Shown: positions 53,741 through 63,442, counted from the stretch's first letter. The stretch is DNA of 64,000 bases from Paraflavitalea sp. CAU 1676 (GCF_029223285.1 NZ_JARHUJ010000002.1:62001-126000), one strand, 5' to 3'. Translations and numbers: made by a program. Notes: generated by a model not told the origin, from the letters alone.

Positions 53741-54424
53741 ATGGAGAATATGTTAAAATTAGGATGGTTGATACTGCCGGTGGCCCTGGCCGCCACCAGT
53801 TGCAGCACCCAGCGTAAAAGCACGGCTGCGGCGCCCTCCTCTGCCAATAACAAGCAAAAGCCCGGATCACCCCGGTTTATCGAGAATATATCCATCAAAT
53901 CGTCCGATAGTACCCGCCGGTACGGCTATAGTCATGCCAATGGCGACCGGTATTCGTCGGGGTCTTCTGTGCATACGGCCGGCACCATCGAGAACAGCGA
54001 CGCCCTGCAGTTCAAGTATTCCATTTTGCTGGGACTGCCGGTAGAAGAGCTGACCGATGGCCGGATGATCAGTGTCATTGAAGATTGGTACGGCACCCGT
54101 TACAGATACGGCGGTACCGATAAGAACGGGATCGACTGTTCCTCCTTTGCCCAAACTTTCATCAGTGCCGTGTACGGTCTCTCTCTTCCCCGTACCTCGG
54201 CCCAGCAATACCAAAACAGCAAACGCCTGCGCAAAGACGAATTGCAGGAGGGTGACCTGGTTTTCTTCAAAACCCGCGGACGTAAAGCCGGTGTGTCTCA
54301 TGTAGGCGTTTACCTGCGGAATAATAAGTTCGTACACGCTTCCACTTCAAGCGGGGTCATTATCAATGATATGGACGATGCTTATTATGCATCCCACTAC
54401 GCCGGCGCCGGGCGTATCCGCTAA
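53741..54424 (+). CDS. NlpC/P60 family cell-wall peptidase lipoprotein
   Basis: A 227-residue lipoprotein (lipobox LAATSC, Cys21) with a low-complexity linker and a C-terminal NlpC/P60 domain (about 105-227): catalytic Cys133 in NGIDCSSFAQTF, His187 in GVSHVGVYL and a second polar residue at His199 in KFVHASTSSGV. It should cut peptide cross-links or stems of peptidoglycan in the periplasm. It precedes the rhomboid protease gene on the same strand by 165 bases. Start 53741 is used; an in-frame ATG at 53750 is possible. Confidence 0.93.
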   Translation: MENMLKLGWLILPVALAATSCSTQRKSTAAAPSSANNKQKPGSPRFIENISIKSSDSTRRYGYSHANGDRYSSGSSVHTAGTIENSDALQFKYSILLGLPVEELTDGRMISVIEDWYGTRYRYGGTDKNGIDCSSFAQTFISAVYGLSLPRTSAQQYQNSKRLRKDELQEGDLVFFKTRGRKAGVSHVGVYLRNNKFVHASTSSGVIINDMDDAYYASHYAGAGRIR

Positions 54425-54589
54425 TAAACTTTTCATTTTCCATCTTCCCCGGGAATTTTTCCGCAAGCTCCGGCACTTTCGGCTGGTGTTGACAGCCGAC
54501 CGGCACAGAGATTTGTCAAAATCCCAAAGGATCAATATATTTCGGTGGGAACGCGGGCAAGGATGTGCTCAAAAATACCCCTGTGAATC

Positions 54590-55426
54590 ATGGTGACTGG
54601 AATTATAATATTTCTGCTGATCGTCGCCAACGTGTTGGTATCCTGGAAAGGATTTGGCGACCAGGTGTTTTTCGACCGGTATAAATTCAGTCTGGAGGGA
54701 GTGCTGCTGTACAAGCAGAACGACCGGCTGTTCACGTCCGGGTTTCTGCATTCAAACTGGCTGCACCTGATCTTCAACATGTTTGCGCTGTTCATCTTCG
54801 CCGGAACCGTGAGCGAGGTTTTGCAATGGTGGGGATTTCTACTCGTCTATTTCATGAGCCTGGTGGGGGGCGATCTGCTGTCGCTTTTTATACACCGCCA
54901 CAGTGGCGATTATAGTTCGGTAGGGGCCTCGGGTGCTGTATCGGGCGTCATCTTCGCAGCTATTACGCTGGTGCCAGACATCCCGGTGGGCTTATTCTTC
55001 ATCCCCATGCCGGGCTGGCTGTTTGGGTTGCTCTATATACTTATTTCTATCTATGGCATTCGTTCGCGCACCGGCAATATAGGCCACGATTCGCACCTGG
55101 GAGGTGCGTTGATCGGCGTGCTCGTGGCTATTGCCCTTCAGCCAAGCGCCCTGATCCAGAATTACAAGACCATTCTCATTATCAGCGTACCGGCGTTAGT
55201 TTTTATGTATCTTATCATATCCCGGCCACACGTGTTGATGGTCGATAATTTCTTCTTCAAGAAACATCGCAAGCATTACACGATCGATCAGCGATACAAT
55301 GAAGACCAGCACAATCGCCAGCAGGAGATTGATCGCATACTGGACAAGATCAACAAGTCGGGCATGCGCAGCCTCACCAAAGCTGAAAAAGATAAGCTGG
55401 AAGATTACTCCAAGCGGATACGATAA
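54590..55426 (+). CDS. Rhomboid family intramembrane serine protease
   Basis: A 278-residue inner-membrane protease with six hydrophobic segments. The catalytic serine is Ser114 in GASGAVSG and the histidine probably His169 in GHDSHLGGALIG; the L1-loop signature HSNWLHLIFNMFALFIF (about 54-70) with the conserved asparagine is present. It cuts membrane proteins within or near the bilayer. After the last helix a charged C-terminal tail of about 60 residues (KKHRKHYTIDQRYNED...LTKAEKDKLEDYSKRIR) is cytoplasmic, as often in Bacteroidota. A small secreted-protein gene follows by 19 bases. Confidence 0.92.
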   Translation: MVTGIIIFLLIVANVLVSWKGFGDQVFFDRYKFSLEGVLLYKQNDRLFTSGFLHSNWLHLIFNMFALFIFAGTVSEVLQWWGFLLVYFMSLVGGDLLSLFIHRHSGDYSSVGASGAVSGVIFAAITLVPDIPVGLFFIPMPGWLFGLLYILISIYGIRSRTGNIGHDSHLGGALIGVLVAIALQPSALIQNYKTILIISVPALVFMYLIISRPHVLMVDNFFFKKHRKHYTIDQRYNEDQHNRQQEIDRILDKINKSGMRSLTKAEKDKLEDYSKRIR

Positions 55427-55445
55427 AGGCCATTACTTCAAAAAC

Positions 55446-55892
55446 ATGCGTAACCTTAAATTCCTCTGCGCGCTCGTCATACTGTGTTTTTCAGGTTGGG
55501 GCGCCCGCGGCCAGGAAAAAGTGGCCCAATACGCTGTAGGCAACTACGGAAAAGAAGGGTATGAAGAGTTGAGTTTTTGGGCTAAAGACGGTAAACGGGG
55601 TGTTATCAACTACAGTTATGGCAAGGAAAACCGGGAGTTAACCCTCCATTACCTTCGCCGGGATACGCTCAACGGTGAGGCCTGTTTCGTCGTTCAGTTT
55701 CCCAACGGGTACACTTTATTGGTGAAACCGGTGGGACTAACTTTGCAGGTTACTGACGCCGCCGGTAAATACAACAAAACCTTTTCCTGGGAATATGAGG
55801 GACCCGTCAACGGCATCGGAACCTTTTGCAGGGTCTGTGCTGCGGATGATCGGGAAGCCATGAATATTATAAAGGCATCCTATTTGAAATAG
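55446..55892 (+). CDS. Small secreted protein of unknown function
   Basis: A 148-residue product starting at ATG 55446 with a signal peptide (MRNLKFLCALVILCFSGWGARGQ). The mature part is beta-rich with no recognised domain. It lies 19 bases after the rhomboid stop, so it is likely in one operon with it, and it might be secreted into the periplasm where that protease acts; this link is only positional. Confidence 0.68.
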   Translation: MRNLKFLCALVILCFSGWGARGQEKVAQYAVGNYGKEGYEELSFWAKDGKRGVINYSYGKENRELTLHYLRRDTLNGEACFVVQFPNGYTLLVKPVGLTLQVTDAAGKYNKTFSWEYEGPVNGIGTFCRVCAADDREAMNIIKASYLK

Positions 55893-55925
55893 AATGCCTC
55901 TACGCAATAAAATGCTTTCAGTGTA

Positions 55926-57668
55926 TTATTGAACTTTCTTCGTTGTAATGTAGAAATTCCTGTCTACTTCGAATGTCTTTCCGTCGTACCAGTCGGCGAG
56001 TGGATTCGATTCCCATTCGGTGGTAGGTTTGATCACCCTTATTTTGTCTCCGGCGAGCTTGACCTTTACAGGTAAATTGAATCCTTGTACACAGTTGGTC
56101 CAGCGGTAACTGATCATAGATCCACTCGTTTTATATTCCAGCACCGGTATCTGAATGGTGCGCAAATACTGATCAAACACTTTCGAGAAGTCGAAACCAC
56201 CCTGTTGGCTGATATAGCTTTCAATCTCTTTCGTGTCGACAGTCTTGTGATAATAAGTTTTATTGAGACCGCGCAAGATCTGGCGGAACTTTTCATCGTC
56301 ACCGATCACATTACGGATCGTGTGCAGCAGGTTGCCGCCCTTGTAATACATGTCACCACTGCCTTCCTGGTTCACACCATAATGGCCAATGATGGGAATA
56401 TCGTTCTCGATGGCCTTGCGTGTACCAATGCAGTAATCGTTGCCGGCCTCTACACCAAACTCACAGGTAGTGTAAATGGTTTCAGAGTAGTTTGTAAAAC
56501 CTTCGTGTATCCACATATCGGCAATATCATTGCTGGTGATGTTGTTGGCAAACCATTCGTGTCCGCTCTCATGCACCAGGATGAAATCCCATTTGGTGCC
56601 CCAGCCGCTGCCCGAAAGGTCGCGCCCGCGGTAACCGTTCTGAAATCCGTTGCCATATGCCACGGCACTCTGGTGTTCCATACCCAGGTGGGGCGACTCC
56701 ACCAGCTTGTATCCGTCCTCGTAAAAAGGGTAGGGGCCAAACCAATGCTCAAAGCATTTGAGCATCTTGGGCGCCTGTTTGAATTGCGCTGTAGCTTTAT
56801 CGAGGTTGTAGTCGAGTACCCAATAATCGCAATCGAGTTTTCCCTTTTCGCCGGCATAGTCTTCGTGCCAGGTTACATATTTACCAATGTATGGAATGAT
56901 GTTGTAGTTGTTGATGGGGTTGGTAACATTCCACGCATAACTCACGAGCCCATTGCCGGCAGGTCTTTTGTCGACCAGGCGACCGTTCCCTACTGCCACG
57001 AGGGTGTCTGGCACAGTCATGGTCAGCGAAGCTCCTTTATCCGGTTCGTCGCTTTGATGATCTTTACAGGGATACCATACGCTGGCGCCGAGGCCCTGGC
57101 AGGCCACGCTCATCCACGGACGGCCCTGTTTGTCCTTGCTCCAGATCCAGCCCCCATCCCACGGTGGGCGCACAGCCTCACGCGGTTTGCCATGGAAGTA
57201 AAGGGTGAGTGTAGGATCTTCCGTATTCAGCTGCTGATTGAATGCTTTTGTTTCGGCCCACCAGGCATTGCCTTCCCGGCGAATGGGCGCGGCATAACGA
57301 ACGGGCGATTTTCCTTTCATGGTCTCATACACCACACTGTCGAGGATCATTGGCTCCTGCAGGTCGAGTTGCATCAAGGTAGTCGCCGCTTTGCCGGTCT
57401 TCTTGATATGCATATAGACTTTACCGCTGATCGTTTTGGTGGCATAGTCGGGCGTAACGTGTATATCGTAACGTTGCACATCCCACCAGGTTCTTTCGGG
57501 GCGCAAACTGCCGCGCAGGGTATCCTGCCGGGAGAAGCCCTTCTTCTGACTGAGTGGTTGAGCCTGGCAACTGCCGGCTATGGCCACCAGGGCCAATGAA
57601 GGGAGTAGGACGGCCGGGTTACAAACGCCGGCAAAAAAACGCACTGCATAATTTTTGATACGGTTCAA
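55926..57668 (-). CDS. M1 family zinc metallopeptidase (aminopeptidase N-like)
   Basis: A 580-residue exported aminopeptidase. Signal/lipobox-like region AIAGSC at about residues 29-34. The N-terminal beta domain contains RYDIHVTPDYATKTISGKV; the catalytic domain has the zinc site HESGHEWFANNITSNDIADMWIHEGF (HExxH with a glutamate 18 residues later). The substrate-binding GAMEN motif reads GMEHQ. The C-terminal helical domain of longer relatives is missing, which is usual for shorter Bacteroidota M1 enzymes. It releases N-terminal amino acids from peptides outside the cytoplasm. It is divergent from the OppA-like gene with only 38 bases between. Confidence 0.93.
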   Translation of the reverse strand: MNRIKNYAVRFFAGVCNPAVLLPSLALVAIAGSCQAQPLSQKKGFSRQDTLRGSLRPERTWWDVQRYDIHVTPDYATKTISGKVYMHIKKTGKAATTLMQLDLQEPMILDSVVYETMKGKSPVRYAAPIRREGNAWWAETKAFNQQLNTEDPTLTLYFHGKPREAVRPPWDGGWIWSKDKQGRPWMSVACQGLGASVWYPCKDHQSDEPDKGASLTMTVPDTLVAVGNGRLVDKRPAGNGLVSYAWNVTNPINNYNIIPYIGKYVTWHEDYAGEKGKLDCDYWVLDYNLDKATAQFKQAPKMLKCFEHWFGPYPFYEDGYKLVESPHLGMEHQSAVAYGNGFQNGYRGRDLSGSGWGTKWDFILVHESGHEWFANNITSNDIADMWIHEGFTNYSETIYTTCEFGVEAGNDYCIGTRKAIENDIPIIGHYGVNQEGSGDMYYKGGNLLHTIRNVIGDDEKFRQILRGLNKTYYHKTVDTKEIESYISQQGGFDFSKVFDQYLRTIQIPVLEYKTSGSMISYRWTNCVQGFNLPVKVKLAGDKIRVIKPTTEWESNPLADWYDGKTFEVDRNFYITTKKVQ

Positions 57669-57687
57669 AGCGATATGTTTTTGAAGT

Positions 57688-57699
57688 GCTAAATTTAGC
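57688..57699. promoter_or_regulatory. Perfect 12-base palindrome in the M1 peptidase / OppA-like divergent gap
   Basis: GCTAAATTTAGC is a perfect palindrome in the 38-base gap between the divergent starts at 57668 and 57707, close to where both promoters must lie. It could bind a dimeric regulator; nothing further supports this. Confidence 0.35.
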
Positions 57700-57706
57700 G
57701 CAGATT

Positions 57707-59341
57707 ATGAAAGTCAACCCACTAATTTTTATCAGCTGTTTTTCCGTCATTGTCCTATTCACCGCCTGCGGCGGCCGTTCTGCCGGATACGGTCAGGTAT
57801 TCCGGTACAACGAGTTCAGCGGCATCGCCTCCCTCGATCCCGCTTTCGCCAAAAACCAATCGGTGATCTGGGCAGTGCACCAGCTGTATAATACACTGGT
57901 GGAGACCGACAATGAGCTGCATATAGTGCCTTCCCTGGCTTATCGGTGGGACGTATCGGCCGACAGGCTCACCTATATCTTTCATTTGCGCAACGACGTT
58001 TTCTTTCACGATAATGAATCTTTTACGGACGGTAAAGGCCGTAAAATGACCGCTTACGACGTAGAGTATAGCTTTAAACGAATTGTTAATCCAGCAACCG
58101 CCAGCAGTGGCGCCTGGATCTTCAATAATCGCATCGCGGCGCAGGATGGATTCAAGGCGCTCGACGATTCAACCTTCAGGCTCACCTTATCCCGGCCCTT
58201 TACGCCCGTATTAGGCTTACTAAGCATGCAATATTGTTCGGTAGTGGCCAAAGAAGCGGTGGAGCATTATGGTCCCGATTTCAGGAGCCATCCTATAGGC
58301 ACGGGTCCTTTCGCGCTGAAGAGTTGGGAAGAAGGGCAGGCGATGATCATGGTAAAACATCCGCTTTACTTCGAGAAAGACAGTGCCGGCAACCGCCTGC
58401 CTTACCTCGAAGCGATCAAGACCAGCTTTTACGACAGTAAAGCAACCGAATTCCTGATGTTTCGCCAGGGGCAGCTGGACTTTACCAACGATATCGAAGC
58501 ATCGTTCAAAGACGAAGTGCTTACGAAGAAAGGCGAATTGCGGAAGGATTGGGAAGGCAAGATCAGGCTTACCAAACATCCCTACCTCAATACCGAGTAC
58601 CTCGGCATCCTGGTAGACAGTAATAATGCCTTGGTGAAAAACTCGCCGCTGAAGCTGAAAGCGATACGCCAGGCCGTTAATTATGGTTTCGATCGCCGCA
58701 AAATGATGATGTACCTGCGCAACTCGATCGGCACACCAGCCGAAAGCGGGTTCATTCCATCGGGCCTGCCTTCGTTCAACGATTCTATTGTGAAAGGATA
58801 TTCCTATGATCCTGTGAAGGCCAGGAAATTGCTGGCAGACGCCGGATTTCCCGAAGGCCGCAACCTGCCAGCTGTCAAATTGCTGACCATCGCTATCTAT
58901 TCCGACCTGGCCAGCTTTATAGCACGGGAACTCGAAGAGGTAGGTATCAGGATCCAGGTAGAGGTGGTGCAGAAGAGTTTGTTGCTGGAGCAAACCGCCA
59001 AATCGCAGGCCCTGTTCTTCCGCGGCAGTTGGATGGCCGATTACCCCGAAGCAGAAAATTACCTCAGCGTGTTTTATGGTAAGAATCCTGCACCGCCCAA
59101 TTATACCCGCTATCACAATGCTGCATTTGATAAACTGTACGAGCAAGCGATCATTACGGAAAACGACACCCTGCGGTACAAACTGTATCAGCAAATGGAT
59201 CAACTGGTGATCCAGGATGCCCCGGTTGTACCGCTCTGGTACGATGAGGTGATCCACCTGGAGCAAAACTGGGTAAAAGGATTTCCAGCCAATGGCCTCA
59301 ACCTGCTGGAGCTGCGCAGAACACGCCTTGAAAAGAAGTGA
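57707..59341 (+). CDS. ABC-type peptide-binding lipoprotein (SBP family 5, OppA-like)
   Basis: A 544-residue lipoprotein (lipobox LFTAC, Cys21). It has the family 5 pattern of solute-binding proteins: FNYNEFSGIASLDPAFAK-like start (RYNEFSGIASLDPAFA), LAYRWDVSADRLTYIFHLRNDVFFHDNESFTDG, TAYDVEYSFKRI, and IRQAVNYGFDRRKMM. It binds peptides or another small ligand in the periplasm for an ABC importer. No permease or ATPase genes lie beside it, so it may use a distant system or act without transport. The divergent M1 peptidase fits peptide use. Confidence 0.9.
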   Translation: MKVNPLIFISCFSVIVLFTACGGRSAGYGQVFRYNEFSGIASLDPAFAKNQSVIWAVHQLYNTLVETDNELHIVPSLAYRWDVSADRLTYIFHLRNDVFFHDNESFTDGKGRKMTAYDVEYSFKRIVNPATASSGAWIFNNRIAAQDGFKALDDSTFRLTLSRPFTPVLGLLSMQYCSVVAKEAVEHYGPDFRSHPIGTGPFALKSWEEGQAMIMVKHPLYFEKDSAGNRLPYLEAIKTSFYDSKATEFLMFRQGQLDFTNDIEASFKDEVLTKKGELRKDWEGKIRLTKHPYLNTEYLGILVDSNNALVKNSPLKLKAIRQAVNYGFDRRKMMMYLRNSIGTPAESGFIPSGLPSFNDSIVKGYSYDPVKARKLLADAGFPEGRNLPAVKLLTIAIYSDLASFIARELEEVGIRIQVEVVQKSLLLEQTAKSQALFFRGSWMADYPEAENYLSVFYGKNPAPPNYTRYHNAAFDKLYEQAIITENDTLRYKLYQQMDQLVIQDAPVVPLWYDEVIHLEQNWVKGFPANGLNLLELRRTRLEKK

Positions 59342-59349
59342 TCGGTCGT

Positions 59350-60051
59350 TTATTGCCCAGGGTCATTGCCCAGCGTCTTGAACAGATCGTCCTTGTAGCT
59401 GATGCCTACCGGCAGGTCTACCCCCGGCATTTCAACCTGGTTGGCGCGGATGGCGGTTATATAGCTCACAGAAGCGATGTAGGATCGGTGTACACGGATA
59501 AACTGGTTGGCTGGTAATATTTTCTCGAAAGCCTTCATGGTCGAAGCCACGATCAGCACACTATCGGTAAGGTGTACCTTGATGTAATTTTGCATACCCT
59601 CCACGAACTTAATGTCTTTAAACACCACTTTCACCAGCTTGTTATCCTGCTTCACGAAAGTGAATTCGGGCGGCGGGGGCGCAGCAACGAACAAGTTCTC
59701 CTTATAACGAGCCCAGGCCTTTTCGATGGCTTGCAGTAACCTCGGCATGGCTATGGGCTTCAGTAAATAGTCAACGACATTCAATTCGTACCCTTCCATG
59801 GCATACTTGTCGTAGGCCGTAGTAAAGATCACCAGCGGAGGATTTTTCAGCGACCGCAGAAAATCGGTGCCCGAAATAACAGGCATTTTGATGTCGAGAA
59901 AAAGCAGGTCGATCTTGCCGGTCTGCAGCATTTCATAGGCTTCCATGGCGTTGCGGCAGGCGCAAACAACCTTGCAGCCGGCAATGCCGGAAATAAAAGT
60001 GGTAAGGAGTTTCCTTGCCTGGGGTTCATCATCAACGATCAAACAGTTCAT
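59350..60051 (-). CDS. LytTR-type response regulator
   Basis: A 233-residue response regulator. The receiver domain (1-115) has the phosphoacceptor Asp53 in LLFLDIKMPV, and KPIAMPRLL as its lysine; the LytTR DNA-binding domain (about 135-230) has FTFVKQDNKLVKVVFKDIKFVEGMQNYIKVHL and FIRVHRSYIAS. It is encoded together with the sensor kinase; their reading frames overlap by 20 bases. Its target genes are not marked in this window. Confidence 0.95.
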   Translation of the reverse strand: MNCLIVDDEPQARKLLTTFISGIAGCKVVCACRNAMEAYEMLQTGKIDLLFLDIKMPVISGTDFLRSLKNPPLVIFTTAYDKYAMEGYELNVVDYLLKPIAMPRLLQAIEKAWARYKENLFVAAPPPPEFTFVKQDNKLVKVVFKDIKFVEGMQNYIKVHLTDSVLIVASTMKAFEKILPANQFIRVHRSYIASVSYITAIRANQVEMPGVDLPVGISYKDDLFKTLGNDPGQ

Positions 60052-61195
60052 GGGCTGAGGGGTAGATTTTTAGCGTTACGATAAACGAGTTGCCGGAATC
60101 TTCAATAGTTAGCAGGTGCCTGTTGGGAAAATAGTGTTGCAGTCGCTTCCGCACATTCTGCAACCCGATGCCTCCCCGGGGTGGCAAACAATCTTTATCA
60201 TAGGTATTGGAAGACGAAAAGTGGAGTACATCGTATAGGGTCGAAAGATGTATTTGAATGTCTGCTTCCGGCATGGAGCCACTAAACTTAAAGGCATTCT
60301 CTACCAGGGGCATCAGCAACAAAGCCGGCAAAGGATAACTCACCAATGGAACCTGTATGTCGGCATCGATCTTCGAAGGCGCATCATACCGGATACTTTC
60401 TACGGCAATATAATTCTGCAGTAAGGCAGCTTCCTGCTGACCCGTTACAAATTCGCCACGGCATTCGTACAGCGAAAACCGCAACAGGCTGGCCAGCCTG
60501 GTCAATAGCTCTACGGACCTTTCTTTCTCATCATGTACAATATAGGATTGCAGATTGTTCAGCGAGTTGAACAGCAGGTGAGGATTTAACTGCGCTTTTA
60601 GAAAATTAAGCTCCAATTGCACATGCTCTTTTTCCAGCCGGGCATGTAGTGCTTGTCGCTGCCAGGCGTAACGGATAAACTTGAGGGTGAGTGGTATATA
60701 GATGATCGTGATCAAACCGGTGATGCTGCTGAAGAAATCGGCCAGCAAACCTACTGGTTGTAGCTGGTGTTGGTAAAAGCTTTGCCAGAAGTCCTGGCCG
60801 GCAAACCACCCTCCTTCTGCCTTATAGTTTTCGATCAGTAGGCTGATGTGATAGGTACGCAACAAAATGCCGATGAGGTAATAAACGGCGAAAGCGGCCA
60901 ACGCTGTCCACCATTTCCGTTGCTGCAATAATGGAAGGATACCATATACCAGCGGGTAAAACAGGAAAAGGGCCAGGGCTATCCCGGTTAGCGTGGTACT
61001 GTAGTACTGAGCTATATCGACCTTAACAACAAGACTTTCCCTTAACCAAAAGAAAAGCAGGAAAGTCCAGAAACCGGTATGCAACGGCAGGCGATAACGC
61101 CAATCCGTGAAAGATCGCTGCCAGGCATGCATAAGTTGCCACTTTACGTTGGTGATGGGTTGCCGGGTAGCCGTCATTACAGATCCTGCATTCAT
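60032..61195 (-). CDS. LytS-type sensor histidine kinase
   Basis: A 387-residue sensor with four membrane segments (about 40-175: FWTFLLFFWL, GIALALFLFYPLVYGIL, ALAAFAVYYLIGILL, ITGLITIIYIPLTL) and the His-kinase domain of the LytS/YehU group. The phosphoacceptor is His206 in FLKAQLNPHLLFNSLNNLQ; the ATP domain has LVENAFKFS and GGIGLQNVRKRLQ. Start 61195 is chosen; in-frame codons from 61243 precede it and begin with TTG. Signal unknown. The kinase is translationally coupled to the response regulator gene. Confidence 0.94.
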   Translation of the reverse strand: MNAGSVMTATRQPITNVKWQLMHAWQRSFTDWRYRLPLHTGFWTFLLFFWLRESLVVKVDIAQYYSTTLTGIALALFLFYPLVYGILPLLQQRKWWTALAAFAVYYLIGILLRTYHISLLIENYKAEGGWFAGQDFWQSFYQHQLQPVGLLADFFSSITGLITIIYIPLTLKFIRYAWQRQALHARLEKEHVQLELNFLKAQLNPHLLFNSLNNLQSYIVHDEKERSVELLTRLASLLRFSLYECRGEFVTGQQEAALLQNYIAVESIRYDAPSKIDADIQVPLVSYPLPALLLMPLVENAFKFSGSMPEADIQIHLSTLYDVLHFSSSNTYDKDCLPPRGGIGLQNVRKRLQHYFPNRHLLTIEDSGNSFIVTLKIYPSAHELFDR

Positions 61196-61426
61196 AATAA
61201 TTGCTTCTGCCAATAAATGTGCATGATTTTGATCGATTACCAATCAATGGTTGACGAATGCGATACAGTCATGGATCAATATGGCCATACGGTAGACGAA
61301 TTGTTGATTCGAAGCCGCAGCCTGCACCGGTCCTGCGCAGGCTTGTATTGGTCAACTGTTGTCATCAACCAGTCAAACATATTTTCATGGGTAAGGCTTC
61401 CTGCTTTTTTTTGAGAAAACGCTGGT

Positions 61427-63280
61427 ATGAAAGTCTTATTCGGGATATTGAAAACGCAGACGCTTCAAAAGGTAAGCATAATATCGTTATGGTTCATTGG
61501 TTACGCAATGATTGTGCAGGCAAACGAAAAGGCCGGACAGGTTGTTCCGGAAAGACCGGCCTGGGGGGATACCCTGCAGGTCTGTTACTACGTGCGGAAT
61601 GCTGCGGCGGTGATTAACGGAAAGGAACCTGTTTACGCGAAGGCGGTCATTTGGTTGCAGGACGGGAGTTATCGGTGGCAGGTGTTACTGCTGGCGGGTA
61701 CCGATACGTTGTGCCAAAGGATGGTGGTGCCGCCGGGCACCGCTTCGATCTCCATCCGTTTCTATACGCTCAATAAGGATGATGAAGCCGCAGCCTGTAA
61801 ATTGTTGGTGTACGATAAGCAAAGTGGACAACCCGTAGCCGGTGCCTATTGGGAAGAGTTCTTTTCCGGCGACCTTCGAAAACTCTTTGGGCTGGAAATA
61901 ACCCGTTATCCACGGCACTACCTCACGTATGCGAAATACTTTAATGTGGTTTCTTTACGCACTGGCGTGGAAGAGGCAAAAGCGATCATCGATTCATTGC
62001 TGCCCGCCCTCGAAACTGCCCGCCGTACCACACGCCAACCGGATGCAGCGTTGCTGACAGCCTGTTGCGTAGGCTATGCCAAGAGCGGCCAACTGGCCGC
62101 TGCAAAAACATGCCTCCGGGAATTGCTCGAATCCTTTCCGCAGGAGGCTGCCACCGAGTTGGCATTCAGCTTATACAATTACGAATATTATAAGTCGGGC
62201 GGTCAACAAATAGAAGAAGATATCCGGCAAACACTGGGTGTTATTTGCCAGCGTTACCCCGATGCGGCACTGGCCGCCAGTAGCAATGTGATCCACTACG
62301 TAAGTACGCTGCAATCCTTAACGGTAGCAGATTTTGAACGGGTGTTGATACCCCAGTATGCAAAAGGAATGATGCCTTACTATGGGTTGGACAAACTACC
62401 CGGCATTTACCTGGAAAGAGGGGAGAAGCTCGACAGTGCCAGGAGCATGCTGCAACGGGCGATCGGTTATTGGCAAACGGGTAGCATCCAGCATCAGTAC
62501 CGCCTGTCGGCCAGCCACTATTACATGTATGTGCCTTATTTGATGCAATTGCTGGCAAAAGTGCAACTGCTCACAGGTGAGTACACCCAGGCAATCGGCC
62601 AGTCATCTGCGGCCATCAGCTTGCTGGCCGGTAGTAACTATGAGGGCAATTTTCTGCCCGACCTGTTGAGTATCCGTGCAAGAGCATATCGTAAGCTGGG
62701 CAACCTGAACATGGCGATGGAGGACTATAAGAAACTTATGCGCCTGGGTCGTGAAGAGGTGGTTGATTCTATCCGGACTATTTATCCTGACTGTACTGTA
62801 AACGAAAAAGAGGTGGATGCCTTCCTGGCATCATTGCGTACGACGGATGTCAAAGCGGCGACCGGAAAGAAAAAGCCGGCGCCCGATTTCACCGGCTATG
62901 ATCTGCAAGGAAATAAAGTTACCCTGGCTACGCTCAGGGGCAAGGTGGTACTCATCAATTTCTGGAGCATCGGTTGCGGTCCCTGCATCGGTGAAATGCC
63001 GGCGCTGAACAAGCTGGTCGAAAAATACCGCGGCAACAGCGAAGTGGTATTCCTGGCGGTTACGGGCGATGAAAAAGATAAGCTGCAACAGTTCTTTCGT
63101 AAGCGCCGCTTTCTGTACCAGGTGGTGCAGGGAGCAGGGCGAATGCAGCATGATTACGAGGTGGAAAGCTTGCCGGTTCACATTGTCATTGGTAAAGAGG
63201 GACAGGTGGTCGACCGTTCTACCGGAGCGCGGGAGGACATTACAAAGTATCTTGATGGCATCATTCAAAAGCAGCTATAG
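61427..63280 (+). CDS. Exported TlpA-like thioredoxin protein with helical repeats
   Basis: A 617-residue exported protein. Signal segment to about residue 33, then a beta domain, a TPR-like helical body (about 180-460; e.g. ALLTACCVGYAKSGQLAAAKTCLRELLESFPQ, RARAYRKLGNLNMAMEDYKKL) and a C-terminal TlpA/AhpC-like thioredoxin domain (about 475-617) with KPAPDFTGYDLQGNKVTLATLRGKVVLINFW, the redox motif GCGPC (Cys517 and Cys520) and SLPVHIVIGKEG. It should reduce or swap disulfides in the periplasm. It is divergent from the LytS gene with 231 bases between. Confidence 0.9.
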   Translation: MKVLFGILKTQTLQKVSIISLWFIGYAMIVQANEKAGQVVPERPAWGDTLQVCYYVRNAAAVINGKEPVYAKAVIWLQDGSYRWQVLLLAGTDTLCQRMVVPPGTASISIRFYTLNKDDEAAACKLLVYDKQSGQPVAGAYWEEFFSGDLRKLFGLEITRYPRHYLTYAKYFNVVSLRTGVEEAKAIIDSLLPALETARRTTRQPDAALLTACCVGYAKSGQLAAAKTCLRELLESFPQEAATELAFSLYNYEYYKSGGQQIEEDIRQTLGVICQRYPDAALAASSNVIHYVSTLQSLTVADFERVLIPQYAKGMMPYYGLDKLPGIYLERGEKLDSARSMLQRAIGYWQTGSIQHQYRLSASHYYMYVPYLMQLLAKVQLLTGEYTQAIGQSSAAISLLAGSNYEGNFLPDLLSIRARAYRKLGNLNMAMEDYKKLMRLGREEVVDSIRTIYPDCTVNEKEVDAFLASLRTTDVKAATGKKKPAPDFTGYDLQGNKVTLATLRGKVVLINFWSIGCGPCIGEMPALNKLVEKYRGNSEVVFLAVTGDEKDKLQQFFRKRRFLYQVVQGAGRMQHDYEVESLPVHIVIGKEGQVVDRSTGAREDITKYLDGIIQKQL

Positions 63281-63390
63281 TCATTGCATGCAAAAAGCCC
63301 TGTAGCGACGGGAATTAAAAAAGATCCTGGCATGCATGGGTGGTCAGCAAATGCATTGATAACGGGGCGCATGGACGAGCCTCAACGGCA

Positions 63391-63421
63391 TAAAAAAAGC
63401 GCGCCCCGCAAAGGGCGCGCT
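63391..63421 (-). terminator. Intrinsic terminator of msrA
   Basis: Perfect nine-base-pair stem (AGCGCGCCC with GGGCGCGCT) with a six-base loop and seven T residues on the minus strand, just after the msrA stop at 63443. Confidence 0.9.
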
Positions 63422-63442
63422 CCATCGAATAGGAGAAATTTA

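Noticed and set aside
56085-57599. Long plus-strand frame of 504 codons opposite the M1 peptidase gene
   Set aside because: It lies wholly antisense to a well-supported gene, has no recognisable domain and reads as a shadow frame.
58220-59266. Minus-strand frame of 348 codons opposite the OppA-like gene
   Set aside because: Antisense shadow with no domain.
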